Part shown: in pieces, positions 36,195 to 48,297 of the stretch
Layout of the letters: each line of letters opens with the position of its first letter
Numbering within the stretch: position 1 is the first letter of the stretch
From: Bombardia bombarda
Lineage: Eukaryota > Ascomycota > Sordariomycetes > Sordariales > Lasiosphaeriaceae
DNA: 64,000 bases
Reading direction: 5' to 3'
Assembly: GCA_030512295.1 (NCBI GenBank)
Contig: JAULSR010000006.1
Location: 1,674,001 to 1,738,000, forward strand
The notes under the pieces: generated by a model
Told to the model about the DNA's origin: nothing
The model's database searches: none
What the model saw: the letters and a program-made list of their open reading frames with translations, nothing else
Program-made: the position numbers and the translations under genes

Positions 36195-37604
36195 CTACCT
36201 CTTGCCACCACCACCCTGCCGCCTCGACTTGCCCATCCTGGGCGCCTTGGCAGGCCTGCCAGCGGGCGCGCCGCCCGACTTGCCCGGCCTCGCATCGGGC
36301 TTCGCCTTCATCCGCTTGGCGCTGAAGCCGCTCAGGTCGCCCGAGCTGGTGGCGTCGCCCGACTTGACGTGCCTCTTCTTGCCGCCGAATCCAAACTTGG
36401 AGTCCTTCTTTTGCCTCTTGTTGTTTCCTCCGGAGCGGTTGTTGTCGCCGTCGCCGCCAAAGGAGCGCTTCTTGTTGTTTCCGCCGCCGCCGCCGGCGGT
36501 CTTGCCGAGCTCGTTGTCGATGGCGACATCAAAGAGGTCGTCGGCTTCCTTGGTGCCGACGGCGGAGGAGGTGCCGCCTTCTTGACGCTCTGGGGAGTGA
36601 CTGTTAGTTTCTTGGTCAAAAGGGGATAGTAGGGAGGATATGGTAGACGTACTCTTCTTGAGCTGGGTAATCTTGTCGAGGGTCTCGCGCTTCTGCTTGG
36701 CGCGCTCCTGCTGCTTGGCCACCTGGACCTGCTTGCCAAACTTCTTGAGGTCGCGCTGCTTGCGGGCCTCGGCCGACGCCTTCTTGGCCGTCGCCTCCTC
36801 GATGAGCTTGTTCTTGACCAGCTCCATGGTGGCGTCGCTGCGGAGCGTCTCGGCAAAGTAGTCGGTCGGGCGGGTGAAGGGCACGTTCTCCTTGCGCAGA
36901 ATGGCGCGGGCGATGCGGGCGGCCTCGAGCGCCTGGTTCATAAAGGCCAGCTCGCGCACGAGGTCGTCCTCGATCGAAGGTATCGACGCCTCGGTCGACT
37001 TCTTGGCGACGACGGTCTGGTGGGTGACAAAGGGCGCGCTGCTCGACGTGTCAATCTGGAAGCGCCGCAGGACGGCCAGGAGGCCCTCCTTATTGTTTAT
37101 CGTCTGGCGGATGCGCGCGCTGGCCGCCACGTTCTCCTCGTCCTCCTCCTCGAGGTCAGAGTTGATGTCCTCGAGATCAATGTCTTCCTCCTCTTCGTCC
37201 TCGTCCTCGTCCTCGTCGGAATCGTTGCCGTGTACGTCGGACTCGGAATCAGAGAGGTCCGACTCCTCCATCCTGGAGAGGTCGGGGCCGTTGTCTGAAA
37301 AGTCGCTGTCGTCCTCGTCGTCCTGATCGTCACTCTCCACCTCGCCAATTGCCGCCACCTGGGCAGCAGCAGCCTTTTTGTTCTTGGTGTTTGTCTTTTT
37401 GGCCGGTTTTTGGGCGGCGGGGGACTTGAGAATGCTGGCTTCCTCCTCGTCGACCCATTCGTCCTCGTCCTCGCTCTCCTTGTCGGCGACGATGACCTTG
37501 GAGGCCTTGGCGCTCTTTTGCTTGCTCACTCCGGTCGGCTTCTGTTTCTTCTCCTGGACCTTGGCCTTTGGTGCGGCCGCACGGGGGGTTTGTGTCTTCG
37601 CCAT
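36195..37604 (-). CDS. ebp2: Ebp2, nucleolar rRNA-processing protein
   Basis: Needed for 27S pre-rRNA processing and 60S assembly (family knowledge). Exons 37604-36653 and 36589-36195 give 448 residues. A basic N-terminus is followed by acidic Asp/Glu runs (about 40-165), then the conserved Ebp2 core (VRELAFMNQALEAARIA, PFTRPTDYFAETLRSD, FGKQVQVAKQQERAKQKRE), and a Gly/Lys/Arg-rich nucleolar-type C-terminus. The 63-nt intron (donor GTACGT, branch ACTAAC) restores the expected KK-KRQEGG junction and the LFDVAIDNEL motif downstream. Reading through instead keeps an open frame but breaks the family pattern. Confidence 0.93.
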   Translation of the reverse strand: MAKTQTPRAAAPKAKVQEKKQKPTGVSKQKSAKASKVIVADKESEDEDEWVDEEEASILKSPAAQKPAKKTNTKNKKAAAAQVAAIGEVESDDQDDEDDSDFSDNGPDLSRMEESDLSDSESDVHGNDSDEDEDEDEEEEDIDLEDINSDLEEEDEENVAASARIRQTINNKEGLLAVLRRFQIDTSSSAPFVTHQTVVAKKSTEASIPSIEDDLVRELAFMNQALEAARIARAILRKENVPFTRPTDYFAETLRSDATMELVKNKLIEEATAKKASAEARKQRDLKKFGKQVQVAKQQERAKQKRETLDKITQLKKSTSTISSLLSPFDQETNSHSPERQEGGTSSAVGTKEADDLFDVAIDNELGKTAGGGGGNNKKRSFGGDGDNNRSGGNNKRQKKDSKFGFGGKKRHVKSGDATSSGDLSGFSAKRMKAKPDARPGKSGGAPAGRPAKAPRMGKSRRQGGGGKR

Positions 37605-38788
37605 GGTTGTGGTGGGGCGAATGCGCTTTTGGAGGTGAGAAAAGTGATAAAGGAATTGACTGTGATTTCAGTCGGCCGTGCCGTGCTGCAGCTTCTTCGA
37701 CCGAGAACTTTTTTTTGGCCTGCGATCAGCCGATAAGATAAGCTACAGCGGGGCTGTGGAGCAGTTCCTGCATAACGGGGTGGTGGATGAGATGGTATGA
37801 CCCTAACCCTGGGTTTGGAACTGTTTATTGATCCCTATTCCCTGTTGACAGCGAGACAACCTCCTTTGCTTGTTGTTTTAATGGTGTACGAATAAAGTGT
37901 TGTCCTCCTGGATTCAATTTCTTGTAATCCGTATCTCGATCATAGCAGTGGCTGTTCATTTTACCCCCCCCCATAGCTTGTTTAAGATTTCACTTAAATA
38001 TGCATAAACCAGAGTCAGCTGGCAAGTAAATACTAGATATAGGGGTACTTCACACTATACACAAACGAAAAAGGAGACCAAACAACAGTAATAAATATGT
38101 TTCGTCATTTTCCTTAGCTAAGTCAAGATGCTGATAAGGAATTATTTTAATTAACTAGAGAATAGTCCAAACTGTTTAATTACCAGTGAAATCACAGACC
38201 GACTTGTTTATAAACGTAAAAGAAGAGATACATGGATTAAAAAGAAACAGTCAGCATTATCATTACAAGTCACATCACATTCACAATCAATTCAGAGCCC
38301 AATATTGTTGTCAACCGGAGGTGTTTTTTTATTTGCTATAAGAAATCCAAATCCCCTTTCCTCCCCCTTCAGTTCCGTATTCCGTTGCTGCCGGCGAAGG
38401 AAATCGAAATATCGAAAGAGACTGAAAAGGTGGAAAAGTCGATATGGATCCATGCCGTTGTATAAAGGTAGACTGGCCAGCCATTTGGTGTGAAAAGAAT
38501 GTGAATGTTTGTTGCCTGCCGGTTGACGTTTTATGAAATGTGTCCTTCACGCCACGAGGTTTCTCTCTCCGAGCAGAGAGAAGCGAACGCTCATGGGAGT
38601 TGGGGACGGTTCGTCATAGACGGAGATGGAAAAGAGACTGCGGTCGATCGAGGTTGTCTTGACGGCTAGACAAGAGGGAGGAGAGAGAAGAGGAAGATGT
38701 TCCGGAAAACGTCTTGAGACCATCTTCTCTGGCGACTTTCGAGTGGTGTCTCTTTTCGAAATCACGCCCGGGCCTCACTGGGCGTCAT
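37605..38788. other. ebp2 promoter and pheromone gene 3' flank
   Basis: 1.18 kb. 37980-38300 is strongly A/T-rich with TTAATTA words. 38310-38788 would include the 3' UTR of the minus-strand pheromone gene; such genes often have UTRs longer than the coding part. No other gene seen. Confidence 0.5.
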
Positions 38789-38863
38789 TTACATGACGAC
38801 GCAGTAGCCGTTGACGTTCATGGAGGTCTGGGGAACCTTGGTCTGAGCGGTGGTGGAAGGCAT
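38789..38863 (-). CDS. mfa-1: Lipopeptide (CaaX) sex pheromone precursor
   Basis: A 24-codon gene for an a-factor-like hydrophobic peptide pheromone. The product begins MPSTT, is Ser/Thr/Gln-rich in the middle and ends in GYCVVM. CVVM is a CaaX box: Cys with two aliphatic residues and Met predicts farnesylation, removal of VVM and carboxymethylation, followed by N-terminal trimming and export through an ABC transporter (yeast and Neurospora a-factor pathway). Length, ending and composition match the Neurospora/Sordaria mfa type closely. There is no intron. A TATAAAAG element lies about 122-129 bases upstream. The peptide should act on the Ste3-type receptor of the opposite mating type. Confidence 0.93.
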   Translation of the reverse strand: MPSTTAQTKVPQTSMNVNGYCVVM

Positions 38864-39860
38864 TTTGATGGTTGTTTGGTAAACCGAAAGGTTTGAAATT
38901 GTTGATTGAAGTGAGTGATTGAAGTGAAGATTGATGAGCTGATGAAGAAAAACACAGTGGCCGATTGGGGGAGGATGGACGGCCCTTTTATACCAATTTC
39001 GAGAGGGGGATTCGGAGGTGGTGAGTGTGAGAACTTGCCGCCATTCCTACTGTCACTGTACAGACACGGGTCACGCACGACTGAGCGGAGCAAAGACAAA
39101 AATGAACAAGAAAGATAGCATAGATAGTCTAGATTGCTTCGTATTTCCTTGTTGTCTCCAACTCTCTTTGGTGTTTGCCTGTCTGCGCTGCCCCTGAACG
39201 TAGGGATCGTCAAGGTGCGGCACTGGGGAACAAAAACGTGTCGCCAAGCACTATCTCAATCCGGTACGTTGGATATGCAACACACTGCTTGGTATTATCC
39301 TCGAGATGGCTCGAGAGACAAGGAAAGCTTTGACTCGATCAGGTGGCGGGCAGCATCCGATGGGTGTTTCGAGCTCGTCCCACATGGCTAGCTCGGTCGA
39401 GTCCGCTATTCTGGAAGTGCATCCACTAGGAACGATCGTCCAAGATCTTTGTGATAAAAATATGAAACACTCTTTCAATCCCAGATCATAATTAAGAAAA
39501 AGTACGTATTTTTGCTTGCTGGGGTGGTAATGGTGATGTTGGTGGTGGTGGCGTTGTGGGTGTGGATGCTTAGTATTGTCTGTCCCCTTAGTATTGTTCT
39601 CCCCCCCCTTAGCCCCTTTTCATTCCGCCTCCAGTCCCAAACCCCACAACACCACAACACCACGATCCGATGAACCAGCCCATAAGCATCGCAGTGAATT
39701 ACCCGCCCCTGGAATATGATAAAGAGAAATAGTTACAGGCTATCTTGACAACAAACACCACTCCCTCAAAGGAGTCAAAGCTCTAGGGGAGAAGATGATG
39801 CCGATGACAGTATCCAGCTTTGACTGCCGATGCGGTCTAGATCCGATCAACCTATCCAGT
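38864..39860. promoter_or_regulatory. Pheromone gene promoter and cyanase 3' flank
   Basis: About 1 kb between two tandem minus-strand genes. Apart from the TATA element, a GGTGGTGG/ATGGTGATG stretch lies near 39525-39550. No gene seen. Confidence 0.5.
38985..38992 (-). promoter_or_regulatory. TATA box of the pheromone gene
   Basis: TATAAAAG on the minus strand, placed to start a transcript with a 5' leader of roughly 90-100 bases. It fits a strongly regulated small gene; transcription start data are needed to confirm it. Confidence 0.6.
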
Positions 39861-40507
39861 CTAGAAGCGAGAGAAAGGAAGCCTGTCACACATGTCAGTG
39901 TCTGTTGAGTTGCTTTCACAGTAGACAGACTGCAAGAACAAAAAAAGGCAAAAAAGAGACAAAAAAACATACCATTTCCCCCTGAGCGTGATAACAACCC
40001 ACGTGGTGTCCGTCTCGTCCACCTCCTTCTCCACCTTTGTATCAAAGCAAATAGCGCTCATGATGCCGTCGCCAAACTTCTCGTTCATGACCGCCTTGAA
40101 CGAGTAGCCGTAGTTCTGCACAATCTCGTACAGGCGGTAGATGAGCGGCTCGACGGGCGGCATGGGCCCCGACCGGCCCCGGTCAGGGAACCCCATCATC
40201 TGGGCCGCGATCGCTTCCTTGGGCACCCCCAGCAGCGACGAGAGCCTGTCCACGTCCTCAGCCGACGCCTGCGCCTGCCCGTAGAACAGCGCCGCCACCG
40301 CGACCTCTGCACGCCCCAGGTGCTGCGCGATCGCCTCAAAGGTCAGCCCCTTTTCCGTCTTGGCGTCGAAGAGCGACCTGGAGTAGGCTGGGAGGCGGTC
40401 GGCCATGGAGCTCTACATAATCACAATCATTAGCAACTCTGATACTGCTATCCTTCTTTGTATCATGTCCTTACATCCAATGTAGCGAGTCTCTGTTGTT
40501 GAGCCAT
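39861..40507 (-). CDS. cynS: Cyanate hydratase (cyanase)
   Basis: Bicarbonate-dependent decomposition of cyanate to ammonia and CO2 in the cytosol, for detoxification and nitrogen supply. Exons 40507-40475, 40412-39973 and 39882-39861 give 164 residues. An N-terminal helical domain is followed by the catalytic C-terminal domain with the invariant Arg104, Glu107 (IYRLYEIVQNYG) and Ser130 (EKFGDGIMSAI). The last exon has 22 nt and encodes only the closing LPFSRF. Without that splice the frame runs into a Phe-rich, non-family tail. The first exon is 11 codons. Confidence 0.95.
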
Positions 40508-41465
40508 TTTGGTGTATCCAATCGGATATGCGGAATCAACTCGGTCTGTTTTGTTAATTCCTCCTTGGTTGTATCTTAACAAACATAGAAACACAGCAGA
40601 TAAAGTACAAATCGTACTATATATGTCAAAACCTCCAAGCAGTAGCCCCTCTCCCGATACAATGCATCTGGAGGACGTCATGTGGAGGAGGCCAACCCAT
40701 CGCGAACCCCGCATTTGCCCGCATCCCGCCGGTTGAAAGCGCGTCCCCACCGGAGAAAAACCGGAGACTCGGCAAGATGCGAGCGGGGGAAATAGAACCT
40801 CAAGATACTTCCAGCAGGGCCCGGCCATCGGGGGGATCGACTGACAAATCTCGGCCTGCATTTCCTTCCTGTTTATGTCGCGCATCTCCTCGGTCAGGGC
40901 TCTCGGAACCAAACCCGAATTTGCTCCCATCCCCGAGGTCACCGACCACCACCCCTACCGGTGTCTCCGCTTCTACTTTGGACCGTTCTTCTTCTTGTTG
41001 TCGCCATCGTCGCCGTCGTCACTATAATGATACATGAAAAATGTATGGCAGTTGCACTTCAACTCAATGAGATAACGTAAACTACGCGCTAGAGAAAAAG
41101 AAAAAAAAAAACTTGACCGAAACTATTCCTACTACCCACCTATAAGTCCATTCGTCATCAGCCATCGCCATCACGACCTACTAACGGTCTGTGCTAGCTA
41201 GCTGAATCAAAGACTGTATAATCTTACATGAGACTGCAACAGTGTGTGTGTGCCCTTGTGCCCCCCCCTGGTTCCATACGAACACACGACGCAATTAGGA
41301 AAAGGAGAAAAATGTCCCAAGTCCACTTACACATTGAGCAAGGAAACCACGGGCGGACGGCAAATACAATCTTTCTCTCGCCCGACTGAGAATAATCAAA
41401 GCCCCCTTTTTGAAAAGGAAACCCCATCCAGGCATTCATCAGGAAGCAGTACCAGACTTGGTTCC
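40508..41465. other. Cyanase promoter and spt16 3' flank
   Basis: 958 bp between tandem minus-strand genes, with an A run near 41095-41111. The small open frames are not protein-like. Confidence 0.55.
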
Positions 41466-44400
41466 TCATCTCTTCCGCTGCTTCTTCTTGCTCGCCGCCT
41501 TCTCTTCCTCCTCATCACCACCATCTCTCTCCCTCTTCTTCAGCTTTCTTTCCATCTCATCCCAATCATCCCCCTCATCGTCGTCACTAGCATCCTCCTC
41601 ACTCGCCTCCTCCGACGCATTGGAGTCGTACTCTGAATCCTCCTCGCTCGACTCGCTCGCTTCATCAAGCTCGCTCTCGTCAATCTCAAAGGCACTCTCC
41701 TCCGACTCCTCCTCGGCGCCATCGTCATCATCCGAGTCGTTCTGGAGGAATCCCCATCCGCCATCAACGAAGAACTGGTGCGTGTTATGCGTCACAGTCT
41801 TCATGATGACAGACCAATTGAGATTCAGCGGTCCCTCCGAGAATGCAATATCCGACGAATCAAGGAATTCCTTCACGTCCTCGAGGCTCTCCACAGGTAT
41901 CGTATTGATATGATACGGCGCCCGCGAAAAGTCCTTGAACACAAACACAAGATCAAAGTTCTTGAGGCCAAACTGCACGCGTTCCAGATGCGCGCACTCA
42001 ATGTCGTCCAGTGTGAGAACCATAAATGGTGGCTCCGTGATTTGGATCAGACATTCCGTGGTCGGTTGGATATAGACATTGCTACGGAACGGAACACCGT
42101 TGAAGCCAATTTCGCGGAGTGGCATGTCCACCTCGATATTTTCGTTGCGGCCAGCCTCGGCAATCTTTTCGGCGAAGCCCTTGAAAAGGCGATCGAGTTC
42201 GGCTCGGCGCCGGCGCTCCTCCTGCTCAGCCTCAAACTCGTCCTCATCGCCATAACGGTACTTCCTCTTACGGTTACCAGTCTCGTCGAACTGGATGTCT
42301 GTCGCTTCCCTGTAGAACTGAACGTCCTTGGTCTTTTTCTTGTTGCCAATGATGATGGGATCCTTCAGGTGGATATGAATGATGACGATCAACTCATGCT
42401 GACACGGCTGGAAGAAAAGATGGCGAACGTTGGAAAAGAGAATGTCGACACGCTGCTGTGTGCTAAGTGGGGACTGGTAGCGGATACCGTTCTGGTGTAT
42501 CTCGAGCTTGCCCGGTACACGCTTGCCTTCCATAGCCGGCCGTATAAAGACGTTGTCCAAAACGGCAGGGCGTCGATCTGGTATCCAAGTTAGCCATAGC
42601 TCAAAATGGTGGTCACGAACGGGCTCAACATACTCCTTATTTCGACTAGCTTGTCCTGCTCGACAACATCCTCCATGTCCTTCTTCTCCTGCTCCTTCTT
42701 GACTGCATCTCTCTTCAAGTTTGAGAGCTGATTAGCAATCTCAGCATATCGATCGCCGTCGGTCGATCGGAATGTCAAGCTCCTGACGAAATGAGCCGAG
42801 GCATCCTCGAAAGGCTGGTCATCTTTACGTCCAACTCCCTGGCCTGGAGACAAAAAGTTAATGCGGAGGAAGGACCACTCTCCTTCGTCGCTTTTGCTAG
42901 CGTTTTTGATCGTGTTGATGTGGAAAGGGACCGGCCGGCCCATGACGGGCAGCACGATGGTTGCGTTCTTTGGGTCGATGACAATACCCATGTCTCGAAC
43001 TTTGGGGGGAAACTGGTTGTCCCGCTTGTAGGACTCGAAGCGCTTGAACTTTTTGATCTCCTCACCATTCTGGTCAGTAGTGGACTCGGCGTACTTGGCC
43101 AGACCATCCTTCTGCTTTCTAGCCGCAAGCTGCTTCTGATGCTCTCTCCGTCTCTTATCCGAGTCATCTTCTGCCGCTGCGGTGCGCTCCGAGCGCAGGC
43201 GAGTGCTCGTGATGTTTTTGGTCGCAACAGCACCCACCCGCGAGTCCTTCTTCTCCTTCTTTGGCGTCGGCTGTGTCTCTTCCTCATCCTTGAAGAAAAA
43301 GGAGGTGGCGTCAACTTCGTTTGGCGCCTCAGCGGTGAAAATGACAGGCTCGGACGTGGTGACGCGTATTGTGTCGGTAAGGACCAAGGAGTAAACCTTG
43401 CCATTCTTATCCTTGGGGGTGGGGTTGGGGATGTCATTGAAGCCAATGGTGACACAAAGCGTCATACCATCCCTCAGGGCGCGGGAGTTCTTGGCGTTGA
43501 GAATGAGAGTTGTATCCTTGTTCTCGAGGCCAATTCCGTAGCCAATGTTTTTCAGGAAATGCTTCTCAAGCTCTGGCTTCTTGGACTTTACAAAGTTGTA
43601 TGCCTTGTTGTAGAGGTCCTTGATAACCACGCCATCTCTGATTTCCTTGGTGATGAGGTTTTGGACGGCAAGCAAGAACTTGTAGTTGTTCTCCTGTGTC
43701 TTGTTGGGATCAACCATGTATGTTCTGGCGATCTGAGAGCAGTAAGACTTGTATCGGAGGCCCATGGCTGCAATGATAACGCCGGGGTGGAGAATATCGT
43801 TGTCGTTGTCCGCCTGCCACTTCAGGTCGAACTTGCCGCCGCTTTGCACAACAGGACCGAGGATCCAATCGAGCTGCTCGGGGTCGAAATCGGGCGGCAG
43901 CTTTTGGCCGTTGGGGAGCTCAACAGTCTTCCAGAACTTCTCATCCTCGAGCTTGTTGTATACCTTGTCGGCCAAGGCGCTGTGCTTGATCTTCTCTTCG
44001 GAATCGAGGATGTTGGACATCTCGTCGAGGAAGAAAGGGGTGAGGAGGGCGACACAGGCCTTTGAGGAAGTTCGCATGGCTCGGAGCTCGGACTCGTCCT
44101 TGACCGAGAAGGCGCCAGCGGACAGCGCCTGGGAGACATCGACTTCCTCCATGTCTTTGCAGTTCTCGGCGAAGGACTTTTTCCATTCGTCGATGAAGGG
44201 GCCCTTTGAGGTGTCCTTGGAGAGTACTCCAAGTCGAGGCTGGGACAGACAATCTGGTCAGCGATTAAGGTACGAGGCGGGCGGATTATATAGAAGCAGA
44301 GCTGGATGGATGACTCACGCCTGCTGCCTTGATGGCATCTGTGATCTTGATAAAGAGCTTTTCATTCTCGGCAGCGTTCTTCCCGCGCACCAGCACCTCG

Positions 44401-44838
44401 ACTGGATAACGGCCGCCCTTGATCTGGTCGAGATATTTCGCTGTAACACGTGTGAGTTTCGCATGCAGAGGACGGGCGAAGTACTGGGAGAATTAGGCAG
44501 CCGCACCTTTCTTTTGTGTGGTGAGGATATAGATGGTGTCGAGGGTGAAGAGCATCAGAGTCGTGGGGAACTCGTAGCCGAGGAGCCAGAACTGTGTAAG
44601 GGAGCCAAGTGTCAGTTTGATTTATATCGGGTGATGCGGATTGAGGGCGGCAACGACATACATGCATGGCATTGTTCTTGTGGAATTCGGGATTGGCGTC
44701 GACCTTGCCCATGAGGATGACGATGGAGGAGACGGCGCCAAAGAGCGCGTCTCCTGATCGCTTGTCGGCCTTCCAGGCATTAACAAAGTGGGAGACGCGC
44801 TCTTGAAAGACCTTGCTGTCGATCTTGATGTCGGCCAT
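41466..44838 (-). CDS. spt16: FACT complex subunit Spt16
   Basis: Histone chaperone subunit that, with Pob3, reorganises nucleosomes during transcription and replication. Exons 44838-44662, 44591-44507, 44440-44319, 44239-42634 and 42577-41466 give 1033 residues, the normal length. The N-terminal aminopeptidase-like domain (about 1-440; catalytically dead in the family) contains GLRYKSYCSQIARTYMVDP. It is followed by a dimerisation region, the middle double PH-like domain (PFHINTIKNASK, VFIRPAMEGKRVPG) and an acidic tail from about 940 ending in a Lys/Arg cluster. All four introns are GT-AG with matching phases and restore family sequence. Confidence 0.97.
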
Positions 44839-45321
44839 GATGGGCGATTGCGCGAACCGCGCGATTGGCGATGGCAGATGATTCCAAAGAGTCCAAGTCG
44901 GCGACGGGGTCGATGAACAAAGTGGTGTGCTCTCGTCGTGGCGGTTTGAAAATGTGGCGGCGGACGAGGCTACCTTGCCAAGGCAAAAAATGCCAGTCGC
45001 GTCGGGAGATGGGGAGAGCTGCTCCTCACGTCACGGGCCACACGGACGACCACTGTAGCCTGCGACCAGGTTTGGTAGCGCGTTTTGGGCGATTGCTGCC
45101 TAAGTGGTTTTCTCAGCTGCCTCAGGCTGCAGATCAATCAATCACAGACCAAAGCGACCTAAGTGGCGGATTGCAAAGCCTGGTGGTATTTCGATAGATG
45201 ACCAGAGCGGTAGAAATGTGATGGTTTGGTGGAGGAGCGAGGAAGAGTTAGGCGGCCGAAAGATGGGGGATTTTGGATTTTGGATTTTGGGGCACAAAGA
45301 GGAAGGAAGTACGAATATGCT

Positions 45322-45355
<34 letters not shown>
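45322..45355. repeat. (GTC)4(GGC)n trinucleotide repeat
   Basis: Four GTC units followed by about seven GGC units, about 500 bp upstream of the spt16 start. Confidence 0.9.
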
Positions 45356-45358
<3 letters not shown>

Positions 45359-48273
45359 AGCTGCTAGTATGTATGTGGCCCGAGCGTCTTTAGTGGTCTT
45401 TATGTTTTTAACCACCCGCGACACTTTCGAGCCGGTTTCTCTAAAGTCTAAACCAAATGATGCGGGGCAGATTTAACAACTTCTTCGTCTCCCCAAAAAT
45501 GCTAGCCAGTCTCTACGTGTTGACATTTACGATTGCCGCAGCTCAAACGACGCCATCGATCCCATGCTTGAGGCCGGATGAAAACAAGGGCAAACCTGAT
45601 GGCGTGATGGAGATGTCGGTGCGAAAGCGAAACCCTTCATGAAATGACAATCACATAATAGGTATGAAAGAGGTGGGTGTTCGTTATCCGGGCCTTACTG
45701 GGACAATGACATCTTTTCTTCGTCTCTGCGATCACCAAGATTCTGCGATCACCAAGATAGCCGTCTGATGTAACCAGCAGCCAAACAAGCAACCAACCGA
45801 AAGCTGACTGTATCCAACAAACAGAGTCAGGCAATCAATCTTGGGCAATCGATCTCATCTTCCCCAGAGACTGTCTGTAGGGACCACTGCTTGGAATTCG
45901 GGCCCACTGGTTCCTGCCGGTAGATGGCAGACAGTAGAAGTTGGAGATGGTTCTGCAGCCATCCCACTCTCTGCAGCCCTGCTTGTGCCTCATCGATTGA
46001 TAAAGAACTTGGCAATTTCTGAACTGACATGGCCAACCAAATCAGTCTTCTTGGACAAACGATATGCTCAACAAAAGGGCGTCTTTGCAAGATTGCTCGG
46101 CCAGCTGGGTCTCAAGAAAATGGGCGAGCTTGACAAGAGGCATAGTAATTGCCCTGTCTGTCTGTCCTTTTTCGATGGGGGTTCTTTTTGGCCCCCTCCT
46201 TCTCACACACCTCGCCGCTGAACCATTACCATGGGCCATGACAGGCCAATATCATCCATGCTCCCCCCTCTTTTCACTTCTTACCAACGCCACTGTCGTT
46301 TCCGATCAGCATCTCGCTCTTTCGCGGACTTGACAACGCTAACCCCAATGCAATGCTAGTGCCGTCATCAACTCATCGAAAGCCAAGCGTAAGCCAAGCA
46401 ACATTGGGAATGCATTTCGCGAATCAGAGGGGGAGGTGGGGGGGAAGGAGGAAACGCAAGATGGACGTGTGCCGCTTTTGCTGCTTGGTGGTGGCGGTGG
46501 ACCGTGTTCCTGCTGTTGCTCTGCTCCTACTCCCAAATCACCGAAGGAAACTCACTGATCCGCTCGGGATACCCAGGATGGACTACCTCCGCGCACGCGG
46601 GACTGCTTCCGCGGAAAGCTTCGTCCTCCAGCCCCCCCGTCTCCGCCGCCCCGGTGTCGTTGATATGCACTGTTACCGTTTGGGACTGATGATGAAGGAA
46701 TGTCGAGCTGGACTGGATCACCACCGTGCCTGTCCCGTTTCCAACTAGTTAACTGCATGGACCTCTGAAGGGGAGATATTACCTCACCAGAGAGTGAAAG
46801 CGCCCTCAAGGCAGCAGCAGCAGCAGCAACAGACTTTGCTATCCTTCACCGAAGAACACCCAGCTACAGGATACCCGGTTGCCCACGCGCGCGTTCTCCC
46901 CATGCACTCTTTATCAGGTGGCGCATCGTGGGATGGACGTCGAAAACGTGGCCTCCCCGTTGTTTTCCCTCGATGGGCGTTAGACAGAGGAAGAAGGAAA
47001 GAAAACATTGAGGCGGAGATGACTAATTGACCGCCTAACGGCGCCCTGGCATACAAAATGGCGTGTGGTGGCTGCGGCGGCGGCGGCGACGGGCAACCAC
47101 GGAAGAGGTTGACGGGTGTGGTGCAACGATAACTCCCCGTGTCAACCACTGCTTCTTTCGTTACTTCACTCCCACTGACTAGCTCCCTTCTCCCTGCCCC
47201 CCACGTATATGGGGAAGAATACACACTCTCCTGACAGGGCCACCCAGTCACCATCAGTCATTCTCGCTTCCTTATGCCACGCTGGGGTGCCATGGCGATG
47301 TTAGCGTACATATGTATCTCGATACTTACATGGGAATCGACCAGTCCATGTACGCCACCACCGGGACCGAAGAAGGGGGTGCCCCACGACCAGCCAACCG
47401 GGAGAGGCAGGAAAGTGAGACTGGCTCAGTGGTTGGTCAGTCAGTAAGCTTCTCTCGGTGTCGCTCCAGCTAGCCAGGCATGGACGTTGTTAGTGTCTAA
47501 GCAAGGAAACCACGCACGTCTGGGGCGTCTGGGCGCCCTGTCTGCTGGGGCGGGCGGGGGTGAGCAAAGGGAAAACTCAATCGAGTCAGTCAAGGAGGTT
47601 CCGATCCACGGGAACGACATGTTGTCCCTTGCTGGGACTGGACTGGGCCACACTCATGCGCGACAGCCAGCATTGACAGCCTTAGCCCCGGGCACTGTGG
47701 TTTAGGCACTAGGCGACGAATTTACTGGCTGACTGGCAGGTGAGCTGCGGCGTTCTGCCTGCCTGTCTCGCCTGTCTCTCGTTGCGAGCAAAGGAGAGGC
47801 AGTATCCGTATCCGTGCTAAAGAATACCAAGCAAGCCTTCGGAAGAGACGGCTTTGCGAGAGACGGCACCTTTTCTCGACAATAAACCACCCGACTTGTT
47901 GTGATATGTGATGCGTGCAGTCCCTTTCAGAAAACACCAAGACAAGATGGTTTATCTGTCTGCCTGTCTGTTTATTTTCAGCCCTGCCGTTCAGTCATTT
48001 CCATCCCATGATGCCACCTATGTTCAGTTTCCCTGTCCACATGTCTCGCACACAACAGCGAGAGAGAGACATGAAATATGATGAATTGGGATCTACACGT
48101 GATTTGAAAGAGACACATCACAACTCAGAAAAGATAGACTCGGGTGCGGCATTGCATGGGTTCCAAAACATGAAACTGACGGGAATATTCGTATCGCCGT
48201 TTGGTTTTCCTAAGCGCAACCAACGCTCGTCATTGGACTCGGTCTTGGTTGCTGAACGAGGATAGCGAGTGGT

Positions 48274-48297
48274 GTGAGTGAGTGAGCGAGTGAGTGA
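48274..48297. repeat. (GTGA)n short tandem repeat
   Basis: About six GTGA units with one base change, in the gene-free tract. Confidence 0.85.

Noticed and set aside
36332..36856. Alternative-frame 174-codon reading of ebp2
   Set aside because: Arg/Pro/Ser-rich shadow frame; the spliced main frame keeps the Ebp2 family sequence on both sides of the intron.
37801..37810. CCCTAACCCT resembling an interstitial telomere repeat
   Set aside because: Only about one and a half units; expected by chance.
42791..44065. 424-codon plus-strand open frame
   Set aside because: Antisense shadow of spt16 exon 4; the minus strand carries the conserved protein.
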